From positions 310,001-374,000 of the forward strand of contig WTXA01000001.1 in the NCBI GenBank assembly GCA_009773805.1: a stretch of 64,000 bases of DNA. The letters are read 5' to 3'. Positions 45,635 to 53,192 of this stretch are shown here, one piece after another. The number at the start of each line of letters is the position of its first letter. The first letter of the stretch is position 1. Source of the DNA: Fusobacteriota bacterium. Its GTDB lineage: Bacteria; Bacillota; TC1. The notes under the pieces are model-generated. The model was not told the DNA's origin. It made no database searches and worked only from the letters and a program-made list of their open reading frames with translations. The position numbers and the translations under genes were made by a program.

Positions 45635-47134
45635 ATGAATTTAAAATATACTACAACTAGAGCTGGTAATGATCAAGTTACAAGCAGTCAAGCAATATTA
45701 AAGGGTTTAGGTAAAGACGGTGGTCTTTACCTACCTCTTTCTATTCCTAAAGTAAGTATAGAGGAGATTGGTACTTTTACTAATCTAACCTACAATGAAA
45801 AGGCTATGTCTATTATAGGTATGTTCTTAACGGACTTTACTGAAGCTGAGTTAAGGCATTGTATTGATAATGCCTATAATGAAAAAACATTCACCTCACC
45901 ACTAATAACTCCTCTTCATATGCTAGATGAAAATAGTGCAGTATTGGAGCTTTATCATGGTCCTACTTCTGCTTTTAAGGATGTTGCTTTACAAATCCTA
46001 CCTTATCTTCTGACTACTAGTGCTAAGATGAATGATGATGATAGGACTTATGTTATTCTGGTTGCTACTTCTGGTGATACTGGTAAAGCTGCTCTTGAGG
46101 GTTTTAAGGATGTTCCTAATACTAAGATTCTTGTCTTTTATCCTAATGATGGGGTTAGTATGGTGCAAAAGTTGCAAATGGTTACTCAGCTTGGTGATAA
46201 TGTTAAGGTTGTTGCTGTTGAGGGTAATTTTGATGATACTCAAAATGGAGTTAAGGAGCTTTTTAGCAACACATTACTTGGTAAAGAACTAAATGAAAAG
46301 AATTATACTTTTTCTTCAGCAAATTCTATAAACTGGGGTCGTTTGGTGCCTCAGATTGTCTACTATTTTGAGAGTTATGCTCAATTAGTCAAAAATAAAA
46401 ACATAAAATTGGGAGATGAGATTAATTTTACTGTTCCTACTGGTAATTTTGGTAATATTCTGGCTGGCTATTATGCCAGAGAGATGGGTTTGCCGATTAA
46501 GAGACTGATTTGTGCAGCTAATGCTAATGATGTGCTTAAGGATTTCATTAATACAGGAAGTTATGATCGTAATCGTGATTTTGTGAAGACTTTATCACCT
46601 TCTATGGATATTTTAATCTCCAGTAATCTTGAGAGACTACTATACCTATTATCAGATGGTGATAAATCACTTATCTCAGAGCTGATGTCTAATTTAAAGA
46701 GTGAAGGATCTTATAGGGTATCTCCAGAACTTCTATCCAAGTTGCAGTCTATATTTTATTCTGATAGTGCTGATGATAAGGATACCATCAAAACAATAAA
46801 GGATATGTATGAAAGCAAAAATTACTTGATTGATACTCATACTGCGGTTGCTTATAGGGTTTATGAGAAGTATGTTGCTACAACAAATGACACTTCCTTC
46901 AATGTGATTGTGTCTACTGCAAGCCCTTATAAGTTTAATGGTGCTGTGGCTGAGGCTGTTCTGCCTAACTACAAGGATCTTGATGATATGGCTCAGTTGA
47001 AGGCAATCAATAAAATTACTGGTGTTGCTATTCCTGATGGTTTAAATGGTCTTGATGGGAAATCTGTTCGTTTTAGTGATGTTATCATGAAGGATGATAT
47101 GGAAGTGACTTTAAAACAATACTTGAATCTGTAA
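45635..47134 (+). CDS. thrC: Threonine synthase
   Basis: ThrC converts phosphohomoserine to threonine with PLP. The 499-residue protein is of the long, yeast/E. coli-like type: MNLKYTTTRAG start, the PLP lysine in GPTSAFKDVALQ (near 113), ATSGDTGKAAL (near 148) and the phosphate-binding TGNFGNILAGYYA (near 272). hom and thrB are not nearby. Blocks of the gene (for example around 46020-46260) are dominated by T/G-ending codons while others are A-rich. It ends at a strong terminator. Confidence 0.95.
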   Translation: MNLKYTTTRAGNDQVTSSQAILKGLGKDGGLYLPLSIPKVSIEEIGTFTNLTYNEKAMSIIGMFLTDFTEAELRHCIDNAYNEKTFTSPLITPLHMLDENSAVLELYHGPTSAFKDVALQILPYLLTTSAKMNDDDRTYVILVATSGDTGKAALEGFKDVPNTKILVFYPNDGVSMVQKLQMVTQLGDNVKVVAVEGNFDDTQNGVKELFSNTLLGKELNEKNYTFSSANSINWGRLVPQIVYYFESYAQLVKNKNIKLGDEINFTVPTGNFGNILAGYYAREMGLPIKRLICAANANDVLKDFINTGSYDRNRDFVKTLSPSMDILISSNLERLLYLLSDGDKSLISELMSNLKSEGSYRVSPELLSKLQSIFYSDSADDKDTIKTIKDMYESKNYLIDTHTAVAYRVYEKYVATTNDTSFNVIVSTASPYKFNGAVAEAVLPNYKDLDDMAQLKAINKITGVAIPDGLNGLDGKSVRFSDVIMKDDMEVTLKQYLNL

Positions 47135-47159
47135 GTAAAATATTATGGCCCAATAGTAT

Positions 47160-47190
47160 GACCCCGGTGTAATGCCGGGGTCTTTATTTG
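47160..47190 (+). terminator. Terminator of trpB-thrC
   Basis: A GC-rich 8-bp stem (GACCCCGG at 47160-47167 with CCGGGGTC at 47175-47182) and 7-base loop are followed by TTTATTTGTTT, 26 bases after the thrC stop. Confidence 0.85.
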
Positions 47191-47465
47191 TTTAAACGTA
47201 TGCATTTAAATATTAATAGATTGGGTATTTTTTAATATCGTTATATTGTATCTTTCTCGTACGATTTCGAGTTAAACAGATGATCCCCTACCAGCTTTTC
47301 CCACTTTTAGGGCATTCTTGACGCTGCTATACTCACCCATACTAGTCTATATTATTCAACTCGGGGTGTCAAAAAGGGTGTCAGTCCCAACTAATTATTA
47401 CTAATTTAATCGCCTATGCATATGATAGTGTATTTTCATTGTGGATATTTTGATCAGATACCACC
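47191..47465. other. Gene-poor stretch with short repeats and a possible coding remnant
   Basis: No gene is supported here. Two copies of GGGTGTCA occur a few bases apart (about 47364-47383), and a short inverted repeat CTCG...CGAG lies near 47257-47272. On the minus strand a 22-codon stretch beginning ATGGGTGAGTAT (near 47341) and ending in TAA reads as a plausible protein tail (SSVKNALKVGKAGRGSSV), and the same frame continues open after that stop. This looks like decayed coding sequence, source unknown. Confidence 0.4.
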
Positions 47466-48188
47466 TTAAAGCTTTTCCTGAAAATATTTCAGCAGATCCT
47501 CTACTTCAACTATATCCCTCGGAAATAGTTTTTCTTTTAAAATAGATTCTATAAGAATTTTCGCCTCATCATACCTATGCGTTTTAATATATACTTTAGC
47601 CAAATTTATATTTATAGTAGTTTTGAAATAGGAATCTTTGACTAATTTTTCCTTTAATTCTAAAAAAACATTTTCAGCCTTTATATAATTTCCTTTGAGC
47701 ATTTCAATATATCCTTTAGTTCGTAAAGGTAATGGAGATGTATTTAGAGATTTATATAATTCATTAATGAAAATTTCACCCTTACTAAAATAAACCATAG
47801 CTTTTTCCAAGTCATTGAATAAACAATAATAGTATGAGAGACTATTATAATACTTTCCTTTTAATATTGAACTACATTTTTCAATATTGATATCTTCTAA
47901 ATACTTTATAGCAGAAAGAACATCTCCTTGAATTAGATATCCATAGGAAATATTTAACTTAAAAGAAATAACGTTTTCAGGTTGGATGTATTTTTTTGCA
48001 GCCTTCTCGCTTTTGATAATATATTTTTCAATATTTTTATCAAGAAATAGTATCTTATCTATACGAATAGTTTCATAGAACCATAGAACTCTTTCTATAA
48101 AAAATCTCAAAAATATAATGCTTGTTATTCCTAAGATTATAACAATTATCCAAAATAGTCCATTTATAAAATTAAAAAAATCATTCAT
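47466..48188 (-). CDS. Membrane-anchored TPR-like protein, unknown function
   Basis: The 240-residue protein has one N-terminal hydrophobic helix (about residues 8-30) and then helix pairs of TPR type (SYGYLIQGDVLSAIKYLED, GYIEMLKGNYIKAENVFLEL, AKVYIKTHRYDEAKILIES) to the C-terminus. The ATG at 48188 with GGAGAG four bases ahead is preferred over a TTG at 48200. No catalytic domain is present. It stands in the gene-poor stretch between thrC and the cobalamin/diguanylate cyclase operon, and no promoter was recognised. A protein-interaction scaffold is the only defensible guess. Confidence 0.75.
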   Translation of the reverse strand: MNDFFNFINGLFWIIVIILGITSIIFLRFFIERVLWFYETIRIDKILFLDKNIEKYIIKSEKAAKKYIQPENVISFKLNISYGYLIQGDVLSAIKYLEDINIEKCSSILKGKYYNSLSYYYCLFNDLEKAMVYFSKGEIFINELYKSLNTSPLPLRTKGYIEMLKGNYIKAENVFLELKEKLVKDSYFKTTININLAKVYIKTHRYDEAKILIESILKEKLFPRDIVEVEDLLKYFQEKL

Positions 48189-48237
48189 TTTACTCTCCAA
48201 AACCTCAATTATTTTTAGTACTAAATATTATTCTATA

Positions 48238-48675
48238 TTAGTTTATTTCATACTTATATTCACCAATATAAATCATGTAGTTCTCAGGTAACTTATCAAA
48301 AACTAAAAAATAATCTTTAAAATAGTCACTTTTATATGTTTTGAAATTTGAATTCACAGAATCTCTTACTTCCAAAACTTCATTACATTTTTCATTTGTA
48401 GATATATTTATTATTTGTTTACTTCTATATCTTCTATACGTCAAATCGTAATTCCTTTTGATAATAACTTTACTTGGAATATCAATTTTGCTAAAAATAT
48501 GCCACCCTGATTTATCCTTATAAAAGTACTTCCAAATTAAAACATATAGTAATAAATACCATTCCTACTTAAAATCTAATATTTTCAGAAACTCACTTCT
48601 TAACTTTCTATACCACCTTTTTGCATTGCTATATATAGCTTCCCCACCAAAAGACAAAGCTACAGGCAATTTGCA
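48238..48675 (-). pseudogene. Decayed reading frame with one in-frame TAG
   Basis: On the minus strand one frame is open from 48675 to the stop at 48238 except for a TAG at 48567-48565. Before it the frame reads like a protein tail (SFGGEAIYSNAKRWYRKLRS...). After it comes a hydrophobic stretch and a soluble part ending in YIGEYKYEIN. The downstream part has no ATG or GTG at its beginning; the only usual start, a TTG at 48444, leaves 68 residues with no clear ribosome-binding site. I read this as one or two eroded genes of unknown function; two adjoining real genes with an unseen start is the alternative. Confidence 0.5.
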
Positions 48676-48722
48676 TCAACTTAACCTCACAATTAGTTTT
48701 CCCTCAATATAAACTAAAAGAC

Positions 48723-48743
48723 TATGATAAATATATTATCATA
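48723..48743 (-). terminator. Possible terminator after the cobalamin/GGDEF operon
   Basis: A perfect 8-bp inverted repeat (TATGATAA / TTATCATA) with a 5-base loop lies about 47 bases after the membrane-protein stop. The following minus-strand sequence GTCTTTTAG is only weakly T-rich, and the stem is AT-rich, so the call is tentative. Confidence 0.35.
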
Positions 48744-48789
48744 ATCTCACAACACATGTCTATTTTATAATAACAAAAAAAACAATTAC

Positions 48790-49317
48790 TTAATATTTCT
48801 GATGATCTAAACCCTTATTCAATCTAATCCTTCTCATAAACAACTTAGAAAACCAAAACAACAAAACACTAACAAAACCAGCCTCAACAATAATAACCAT
48901 TGCATAAACAAAAACGTTATTATTAAGAACATTCATCATAATAGAATTTATACGAGTAAGAAAAACCAAATCAGTCAAAACAATACCCAAATAAAACAAA
49001 AAACCAACAGACAAAGTAAGCAACAACAAAGAACCCAAAGCCCTAAATTTATTAACCAGAATAACCCTTAAAATAGCAGCAATAAAACAATAAGCAATAA
49101 CAAAAAACACCTGAACACTAAAAAACAAAGCCGTAAACAAAATCACAGTACCATAAAAAACCATTCTTTCCTTAAAATTACTTTTAAAAGAAAAAATCAA
49201 TAAAGTAAGAGGAACAAAAAGAGCATTCAAAATATTAGTAGGCCCCTTAAACAATAAGAACAAAATATAAACAATAGCCAAAGCCAAAATATTATAAACA
49301 AAAATATTAAGTCTCAT
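48790..49317 (-). CDS. Small polytopic membrane protein, unknown function
   Basis: I do not recognise the family. The 175 residues form about six hydrophobic segments with a positively charged C-terminus (FMRRIRLNKG). Size and topology resemble ECF-transporter S components or MreD-like proteins, but no diagnostic motif is seen. The ATG at 49317 follows AAAGGTGGTATAC; a GTG at 49326 is less likely. It starts 11 bases after the diguanylate cyclase gene and is probably the third gene of that operon. Its coding strand is strongly T/G-rich, with third positions mostly T or G, unlike the cobalamin gene of the same operon. Confidence 0.75.
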   Translation of the reverse strand: MRLNIFVYNILALAIVYILFLLFKGPTNILNALFVPLTLLIFSFKSNFKERMVFYGTVILFTALFFSVQVFFVIAYCFIAAILRVILVNKFRALGSLLLLTLSVGFLFYLGIVLTDLVFLTRINSIMMNVLNNNVFVYAMVIIVEAGFVSVLLFWFSKLFMRRIRLNKGLDHQKY

Positions 49318-49328
49318 GTATACCACCT

Positions 49329-50318
49329 TTATTTATTAGAATTTTTATAAGAAAACATTTTATTTTTACCACTCTTTTTAGCCTTATACATAGCAACATC
49401 AGCAAATTCAATAAGCTCATATATTTCCTTAGTATCTCTACCATAGACAGAAATCCCAGCACTAAATGAAAAATCAAGTTGAACATCTTTAATAGCAAAT
49501 TGCCTATTCATAATATTATCCTTAATGATTTTCCAATAATTATCCTTATAAGTTTCATCAACAACATCAAGACCATAAGTAAATAAACCAAACTCATCAC
49601 CTGCGATCCTTAGATGAATAGTATTTTCAATAGGTAACCCCTTTAATCTATTAGCGAATTCAATTAAATACTCATCACCAACATTATGACCATAAGTATC
49701 ATTAACACTTTTAAAATCATCAATATCAATAAACATAAAAACACCTAATTTATTAGGATTATCCTCAATCATCTTAGCAATTTCATCCCTATATTGGTAC
49801 TTACTTACTAGTCCAGTTAAAGCATCTTTTACCAACCTATTATTCAAAACAAAATTAAGCTCATTTAGTTGACTATTTTTCTTTTCCAATTGTCTTTCGG
49901 CAACAACTAATTGACTATTCAAAATTTGAATCTTTTCAAAATTATATCTTATAGATTCTGTTGTCCCAAATTTATCCTCTTCACAACTTTCTTTAAAAAC
50001 CATCATGAATCGCTTAATAACTCTTACATATTCATCAGTCATACTTTTAAAATCACTACAACCAAAAACCAATAACCTTTTATCTTTTCTTCTTAAGAAT
50101 ATAGTTTGGGCTTTATTATAATCATTAAAATGATATTCATTTTTTGATATATATATATCTTTGTCAACCTTTTTCAAGTCCTCTTCTAATTGTAGAATAT
50201 CTTCTTCAATGATCAAAGATTTTAAATCCTTATTTCCTTGCATTATAAGGTAAACAGGATCACTCCATTTAACCTCTATAATATTAAATTCATCATCGAT
50301 GATTGCTAAAAAGCTCAT
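49329..50318 (-). CDS. Diguanylate cyclase (GGDEF domain)
   Basis: The enzyme would make cyclic di-GMP. The first about 110 residues form a small sensory-like domain I cannot name with confidence (PAS-like length, no clear motif). A coiled segment (about 125-158) leads to the GGDEF domain (about 162-325) with DALTGL, the metal and substrate block DDFKSVNDTYGHNVGDEYL and the active-site loop RIAGDEF (AGDEF in place of GGDEF, a variant known in active cyclases). The inhibitory RxxD site upstream of the loop is absent, so product inhibition at that site is not expected. It begins one base after the cobalamin-protein stop with GGAGAAATAGT ahead. Confidence 0.92.
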   Translation of the reverse strand: MSFLAIIDDEFNIIEVKWSDPVYLIMQGNKDLKSLIIEEDILQLEEDLKKVDKDIYISKNEYHFNDYNKAQTIFLRRKDKRLLVFGCSDFKSMTDEYVRVIKRFMMVFKESCEEDKFGTTESIRYNFEKIQILNSQLVVAERQLEKKNSQLNELNFVLNNRLVKDALTGLVSKYQYRDEIAKMIEDNPNKLGVFMFIDIDDFKSVNDTYGHNVGDEYLIEFANRLKGLPIENTIHLRIAGDEFGLFTYGLDVVDETYKDNYWKIIKDNIMNRQFAIKDVQLDFSFSAGISVYGRDTKEIYELIEFADVAMYKAKKSGKNKMFSYKNSNK

Positions 50319-50319
50319 A

Positions 50320-51396
50320 CTATTTCTCCATTTTTTTAATAATATTAATTTCCGCCCACTGTACTAATTCCAATGCATTATCTGTTGAAATATCCACTTC
50401 CCATTTCTTCCATAATTCAGCACTAGAATTAAAACCTCTGCCACCTACTGCAATTTTTGAGTTTATGTTTTTTGCTTTAATTGCTTTTACCAGATCATGG
50501 CATATTGTTAGGTGTTGAGGCATTGTAACTGACAAAGCTATTAAATCCGGTTTGTTTTCTTCAATAGCTTTTAGAACAAATTCATTAGGAACTGCTGCAC
50601 CTAAATAAATACTGTCCCATCCATAAAACTCGAAAAGATCCGAAATCATTCTAGCTCCCATTTCATGAAGTTCACTACCAACAGTACAGGTAAGTATTTT
50701 TGCACCTTTTTTAGCAGAGCTGAAAATCAATGGATAAAATTGAGATAAAATCACTTGAGTTGTTGAGGTGCAATAATGTTCCTTGTCTACAGAAATCTCT
50801 TGCCTTTGCCATAAATTACCAACTTCATGCATCACCTCTTGTAAAATATCTATGTAGATTTCTTCTAAGGTATATCCTGTCTTAATAAGACTTTCTACAA
50901 ACTTATATGCACCTTGAGTATCATAATTCAAAAGATAATCAAGATATTTTTTATTTACATCAATATATTTACTTAATTGAAATTTATTTGATTCATTAAA
51001 CATAATTGCTTCTTTTTTAGTTAGTTCTATTGCATCCTTTATATATTGATCAGCTTTCTTGGCTTCTGCTTCGAGTAAAACATTAGAAAGTGAATCATTT
51101 AGGATTTGATAATGCATTATCATTTGATCTTTAATTCTATCTCTACTTAAGTCTTTCATTATGTAACATAACAATTGATATATCCAAATGGCATAATCAC
51201 CAAAGATTTTAGAATCTTCAAACTCAATTGCCGTATCTAAATAACTTAGATTAATTAATATATCCTCATACATTAATTTTTTTCTATGATCATCATATTC
51301 TTTATCTAGTTTGGGATCATTTTCAAATTGCTTATCAAAGACTTTTCTAGCTATACTTACTAATTTAGTGTCTTGGTTACTCATTAATAAACTCAT
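50320..51396 (-). CDS. Cobalamin-binding sensor protein with CarH-type W-x9-EH motif
   Basis: The last about 130 residues are a Rossmann-like B12-binding domain: ELHEMG (242-247, histidine 244 as the lower cobalt ligand, a variant of DxHxxG), SVTMP (289-293) and GGRGF (318-322). Before it a helical bundle (about 145-225) carries W196, E206 and H207 spaced exactly as W-x9-EH, the motif that covers the upper face of adenosylcobalamin in CarH photoreceptors. The N-terminal 140 residues are helical and unrecognised; there is no MerR DNA-binding domain. An output through the adjacent diguanylate cyclase is inferred. The ATG follows GGAGGTTGAT. Confidence 0.88.
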   Translation of the reverse strand: MSLLMSNQDTKLVSIARKVFDKQFENDPKLDKEYDDHRKKLMYEDILINLSYLDTAIEFEDSKIFGDYAIWIYQLLCYIMKDLSRDRIKDQMIMHYQILNDSLSNVLLEAEAKKADQYIKDAIELTKKEAIMFNESNKFQLSKYIDVNKKYLDYLLNYDTQGAYKFVESLIKTGYTLEEIYIDILQEVMHEVGNLWQRQEISVDKEHYCTSTTQVILSQFYPLIFSSAKKGAKILTCTVGSELHEMGARMISDLFEFYGWDSIYLGAAVPNEFVLKAIEENKPDLIALSVTMPQHLTICHDLVKAIKAKNINSKIAVGGRGFNSSAELWKKWEVDISTDNALELVQWAEINIIKKMEK

Positions 51397-51425
51397 ATCA
51401 ACCTCCGCAAAGCATCATTTCTCTC

Positions 51426-51454
51426 ATTATAGCACTTATTTCTTATATATTTAA
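51426..51454 (-). promoter_or_regulatory. Promoter of the cobalamin/GGDEF operon
   Basis: TATAAT at 51431-51426 (minus) is preceded by TGC, an extended -10. The -35 at 17 bases (TTAAAT) is weak and falls inside the palindrome at 51442-51467, as expected of a regulated promoter. Confidence 0.6.
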
Positions 51455-51467
51455 AAAAATATATAAG
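51442..51467. promoter_or_regulatory. Perfect 10-bp inverted repeat (candidate operator)
   Basis: CTTATATATT and AATATATAAG flank a 6-base centre, overlapping the -35 region of the cobalamin/GGDEF operon. No nearby gene encodes an obvious DNA-binding protein, so the regulator is unknown. The arms are AT-only apart from the outer base pairs, which raises the chance that this is coincidental. Confidence 0.45.
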
Positions 51468-51499
51468 ATTAAAAAACTCTTAATATTTGCAATTCAACA

Positions 51500-51538
51500 T
51501 ATTAAAACAAGCCGTTTCAAATACATCTGAAACGACTT
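51500..51538 (-). terminator. Terminator after the methyltransferase
   Basis: A near-perfect 11-bp stem (AAGTCGTTTCA / TGAAACGGCTT, one G-T pair; 51509-51519 with 51528-51538) is followed by GTTTTAATATG on the minus strand. Confidence 0.7.
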
Positions 51539-51575
51539 GCTATTTCACTATTTATTTAATCTACAATATCATCAA

Positions 51576-52148
51576 TTAATTTTTATATGCTAATAATCCA
51601 TAATGATAGGGTGGTAAATCAATAATTGTGTAATCATTTAATTTAAATCCTGCATTTAACACCCACCTTTGAATTTCTTCCGGTTTAGAACGGATATCCA
51701 TACTAGGACCTCGAGGAGTCTTGGGGTCGAAGTTCCAATGTATAATTCCAACACTGCTACCAGTCTTTAAAATACGAAAAGCTTCATTTAATATTTCTAA
51801 TGGTTTATCATGGTGTAAAATATTAAAAATCATAACATAATCAACACAGTTATCCGATATACCAGTACCTTCAGAAATAAAATCACGTTTTCTAATAGTA
51901 ACATTATTAAGACCATTGGAAATCTTTTCAGCATCAGCTTCTTCTATCATCTGATCATCAATCTCAAAAGCAATAATTTCACCACTAATAAATTTAGCTA
52001 TAGGGATTGTAAAAGTCCCATAACCGCATCCAAATTCTACTATTTTATTAATATCTTTTTGTATATTCATATGTTCAATAATCAATGGAATATTAAACAA
52101 ACTTTCCCAATATGATTTCTCCGGCATACCACTATCACGTATTTTCAT
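51576..52148 (-). CDS. Class I SAM-dependent methyltransferase, substrate unknown
   Basis: The 190-residue protein is a methyltransferase of the Methyltransf_11/25 type: motif I VEFGCGYGTFTIPIAKF (near residue 37), the acidic residue after motif II (AFEIDDQMIEEA) and the post-motif MIFNILHHDKPLEIL. The C-terminus does not match a substrate-specific subfamily I recognise. It stands alone between two terminators (52184-52213 upstream and 51500-51538 downstream), so it is a single-gene unit. The ATG follows AGGAG at eight bases. Confidence 0.85.
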   Translation of the reverse strand: MKIRDSGMPEKSYWESLFNIPLIIEHMNIQKDINKIVEFGCGYGTFTIPIAKFISGEIIAFEIDDQMIEEADAEKISNGLNNVTIRKRDFISEGTGISDNCVDYVMIFNILHHDKPLEILNEAFRILKTGSSVGIIHWNFDPKTPRGPSMDIRSKPEEIQRWVLNAGFKLNDYTIIDLPPYHYGLLAYKN

Positions 52149-52183
52149 TATTAAAACTCCTACAATTGAGACTCTTTACTTTG

Positions 52184-52213
52184 AACAAAAAAAATACAGT
52201 TTCTGACTGTATT
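52184..52213 (-). terminator. Terminator of the AIM24-family gene
   Basis: A perfect 8-bp stem (AATACAGT / ACTGTATT, 52193-52200 with 52206-52213) and 5-base loop are followed on the minus strand by a run of T. Confidence 0.85.
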
Positions 52214-52271
52214 AATTTTTTGTTGCTTTACATTTTTTCTTAGTCTTATCTCTACTATTTACCAAACTTAG

Positions 52272-52997
52272 CTAAGCAAAAGTTAAACCCTGACTATGAG
52301 TCTTACAGGCAGCCACCATAGCAGCAAACCCCTCAATATTTCTCGTCTGTATCATAACCTTCCCTTGACCACTAAACTCATTAACAAAACCTTCACCAGT
52401 AGCAAAACCAAAGATACCAGAAGCAACCCTGATTTCATACTTCAAAGAACTCTCCCAAGCAAGAACATGCCTATTATCAACTACAAACTTATTAGTCCCA
52501 TCAAGCTCTACTTCAATAGTATCACCATAACAACTAATCAACATACTACCCTCACCAGAAGTCTCCATAACAAAAAGACCACCAGTACCACCAAAAACAG
52601 CCTTACCTAAAGACTGCCTCTTCATACAATACTCAACTGATTTATCACAAGCCAAAAAAACGCCATCATTTAAAAACCACTGTTTACTACCAATAACCAA
52701 TTCCTTAATAGCACCAATTGAAGGAGGAGCAATATTAATCTCACCATCATCAGAAGAACTCTTCACAACAGTAACAAAAAAACTCTCACCACTAACAACC
52801 GACTTAGCAACAGACTTCAACATATTGCCCAAAACAGAAATACTTTTATTGCTACTATTCATCCTACCCTCTAAAGTAACATTACCATTATGGTAAACCA
52901 TAGAGCCTCTTTCTATCTTAACTTCCTCATCCTTAGTCAACTGTATAGTTACTAAAGCAAAAGGTCCATTATTACTTAATTGATACTTCATTCTCAT
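52272..52997 (-). CDS. AIM24/TIGR00266-family protein
   Basis: The 241-residue beta-rich protein matches the AIM24 pattern: FALVTIQLTKDEEVKIERGSM at the start, GLFVMETSGEGSMLISCYG in the middle and the FVNEFSGQGKVMIQTRN block at the C-terminus. The family is related to a yeast mitochondrial protein and to tail-like beta-helix folds; its bacterial role is unknown. It is a single-gene unit with its own terminator. Codons end mostly in T or G, unlike the methyltransferase next to it. The start could be M1 or M3, since both lie near a GAAGGC site. Confidence 0.88.
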   Translation of the reverse strand: MRMKYQLSNNGPFALVTIQLTKDEEVKIERGSMVYHNGNVTLEGRMNSSNKSISVLGNMLKSVAKSVVSGESFFVTVVKSSSDDGEINIAPPSIGAIKELVIGSKQWFLNDGVFLACDKSVEYCMKRQSLGKAVFGGTGGLFVMETSGEGSMLISCYGDTIEVELDGTNKFVVDNRHVLAWESSLKYEIRVASGIFGFATGEGFVNEFSGQGKVMIQTRNIEGFAAMVAACKTHSQGLTFA

Positions 52998-53070
52998 GCC
53001 TTCATTTCCAATAAAATAAAACTGATATAAATATAATATGGATATATAATATCATATGACAAAACTAAAG

Positions 53071-53103
53071 TACACAAAAGGACACACCTTATTGTATGTC
53101 CTT
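53071..53103 (-). terminator. Possible terminator after the dehydratase activase
   Basis: A 7-bp stem (AAGGACA / TGTCCTT; 53078-53084 with 53097-53103) lies about 90 bases after the stop and is followed on the minus strand by TTTGTGT. Between stop and stem the sequence is AT-rich, with a repeat of AATTATTATTTGT (about 53126-53175). Confidence 0.45.
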
Positions 53104-53192
53104 CAATGAATTTTATATTTTAATTTTTTATAAATTATTATTTGTTATTTATTTTTTATTAATTATTATTTGTAATTATATAGTTATGTTTA

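Noticed and set aside
48238-48675. TAG readthrough as pyrrolysine
   Set aside because: No pyl genes or recoding signal are seen in the window, and the frame also lacks a good start; decay is simpler.
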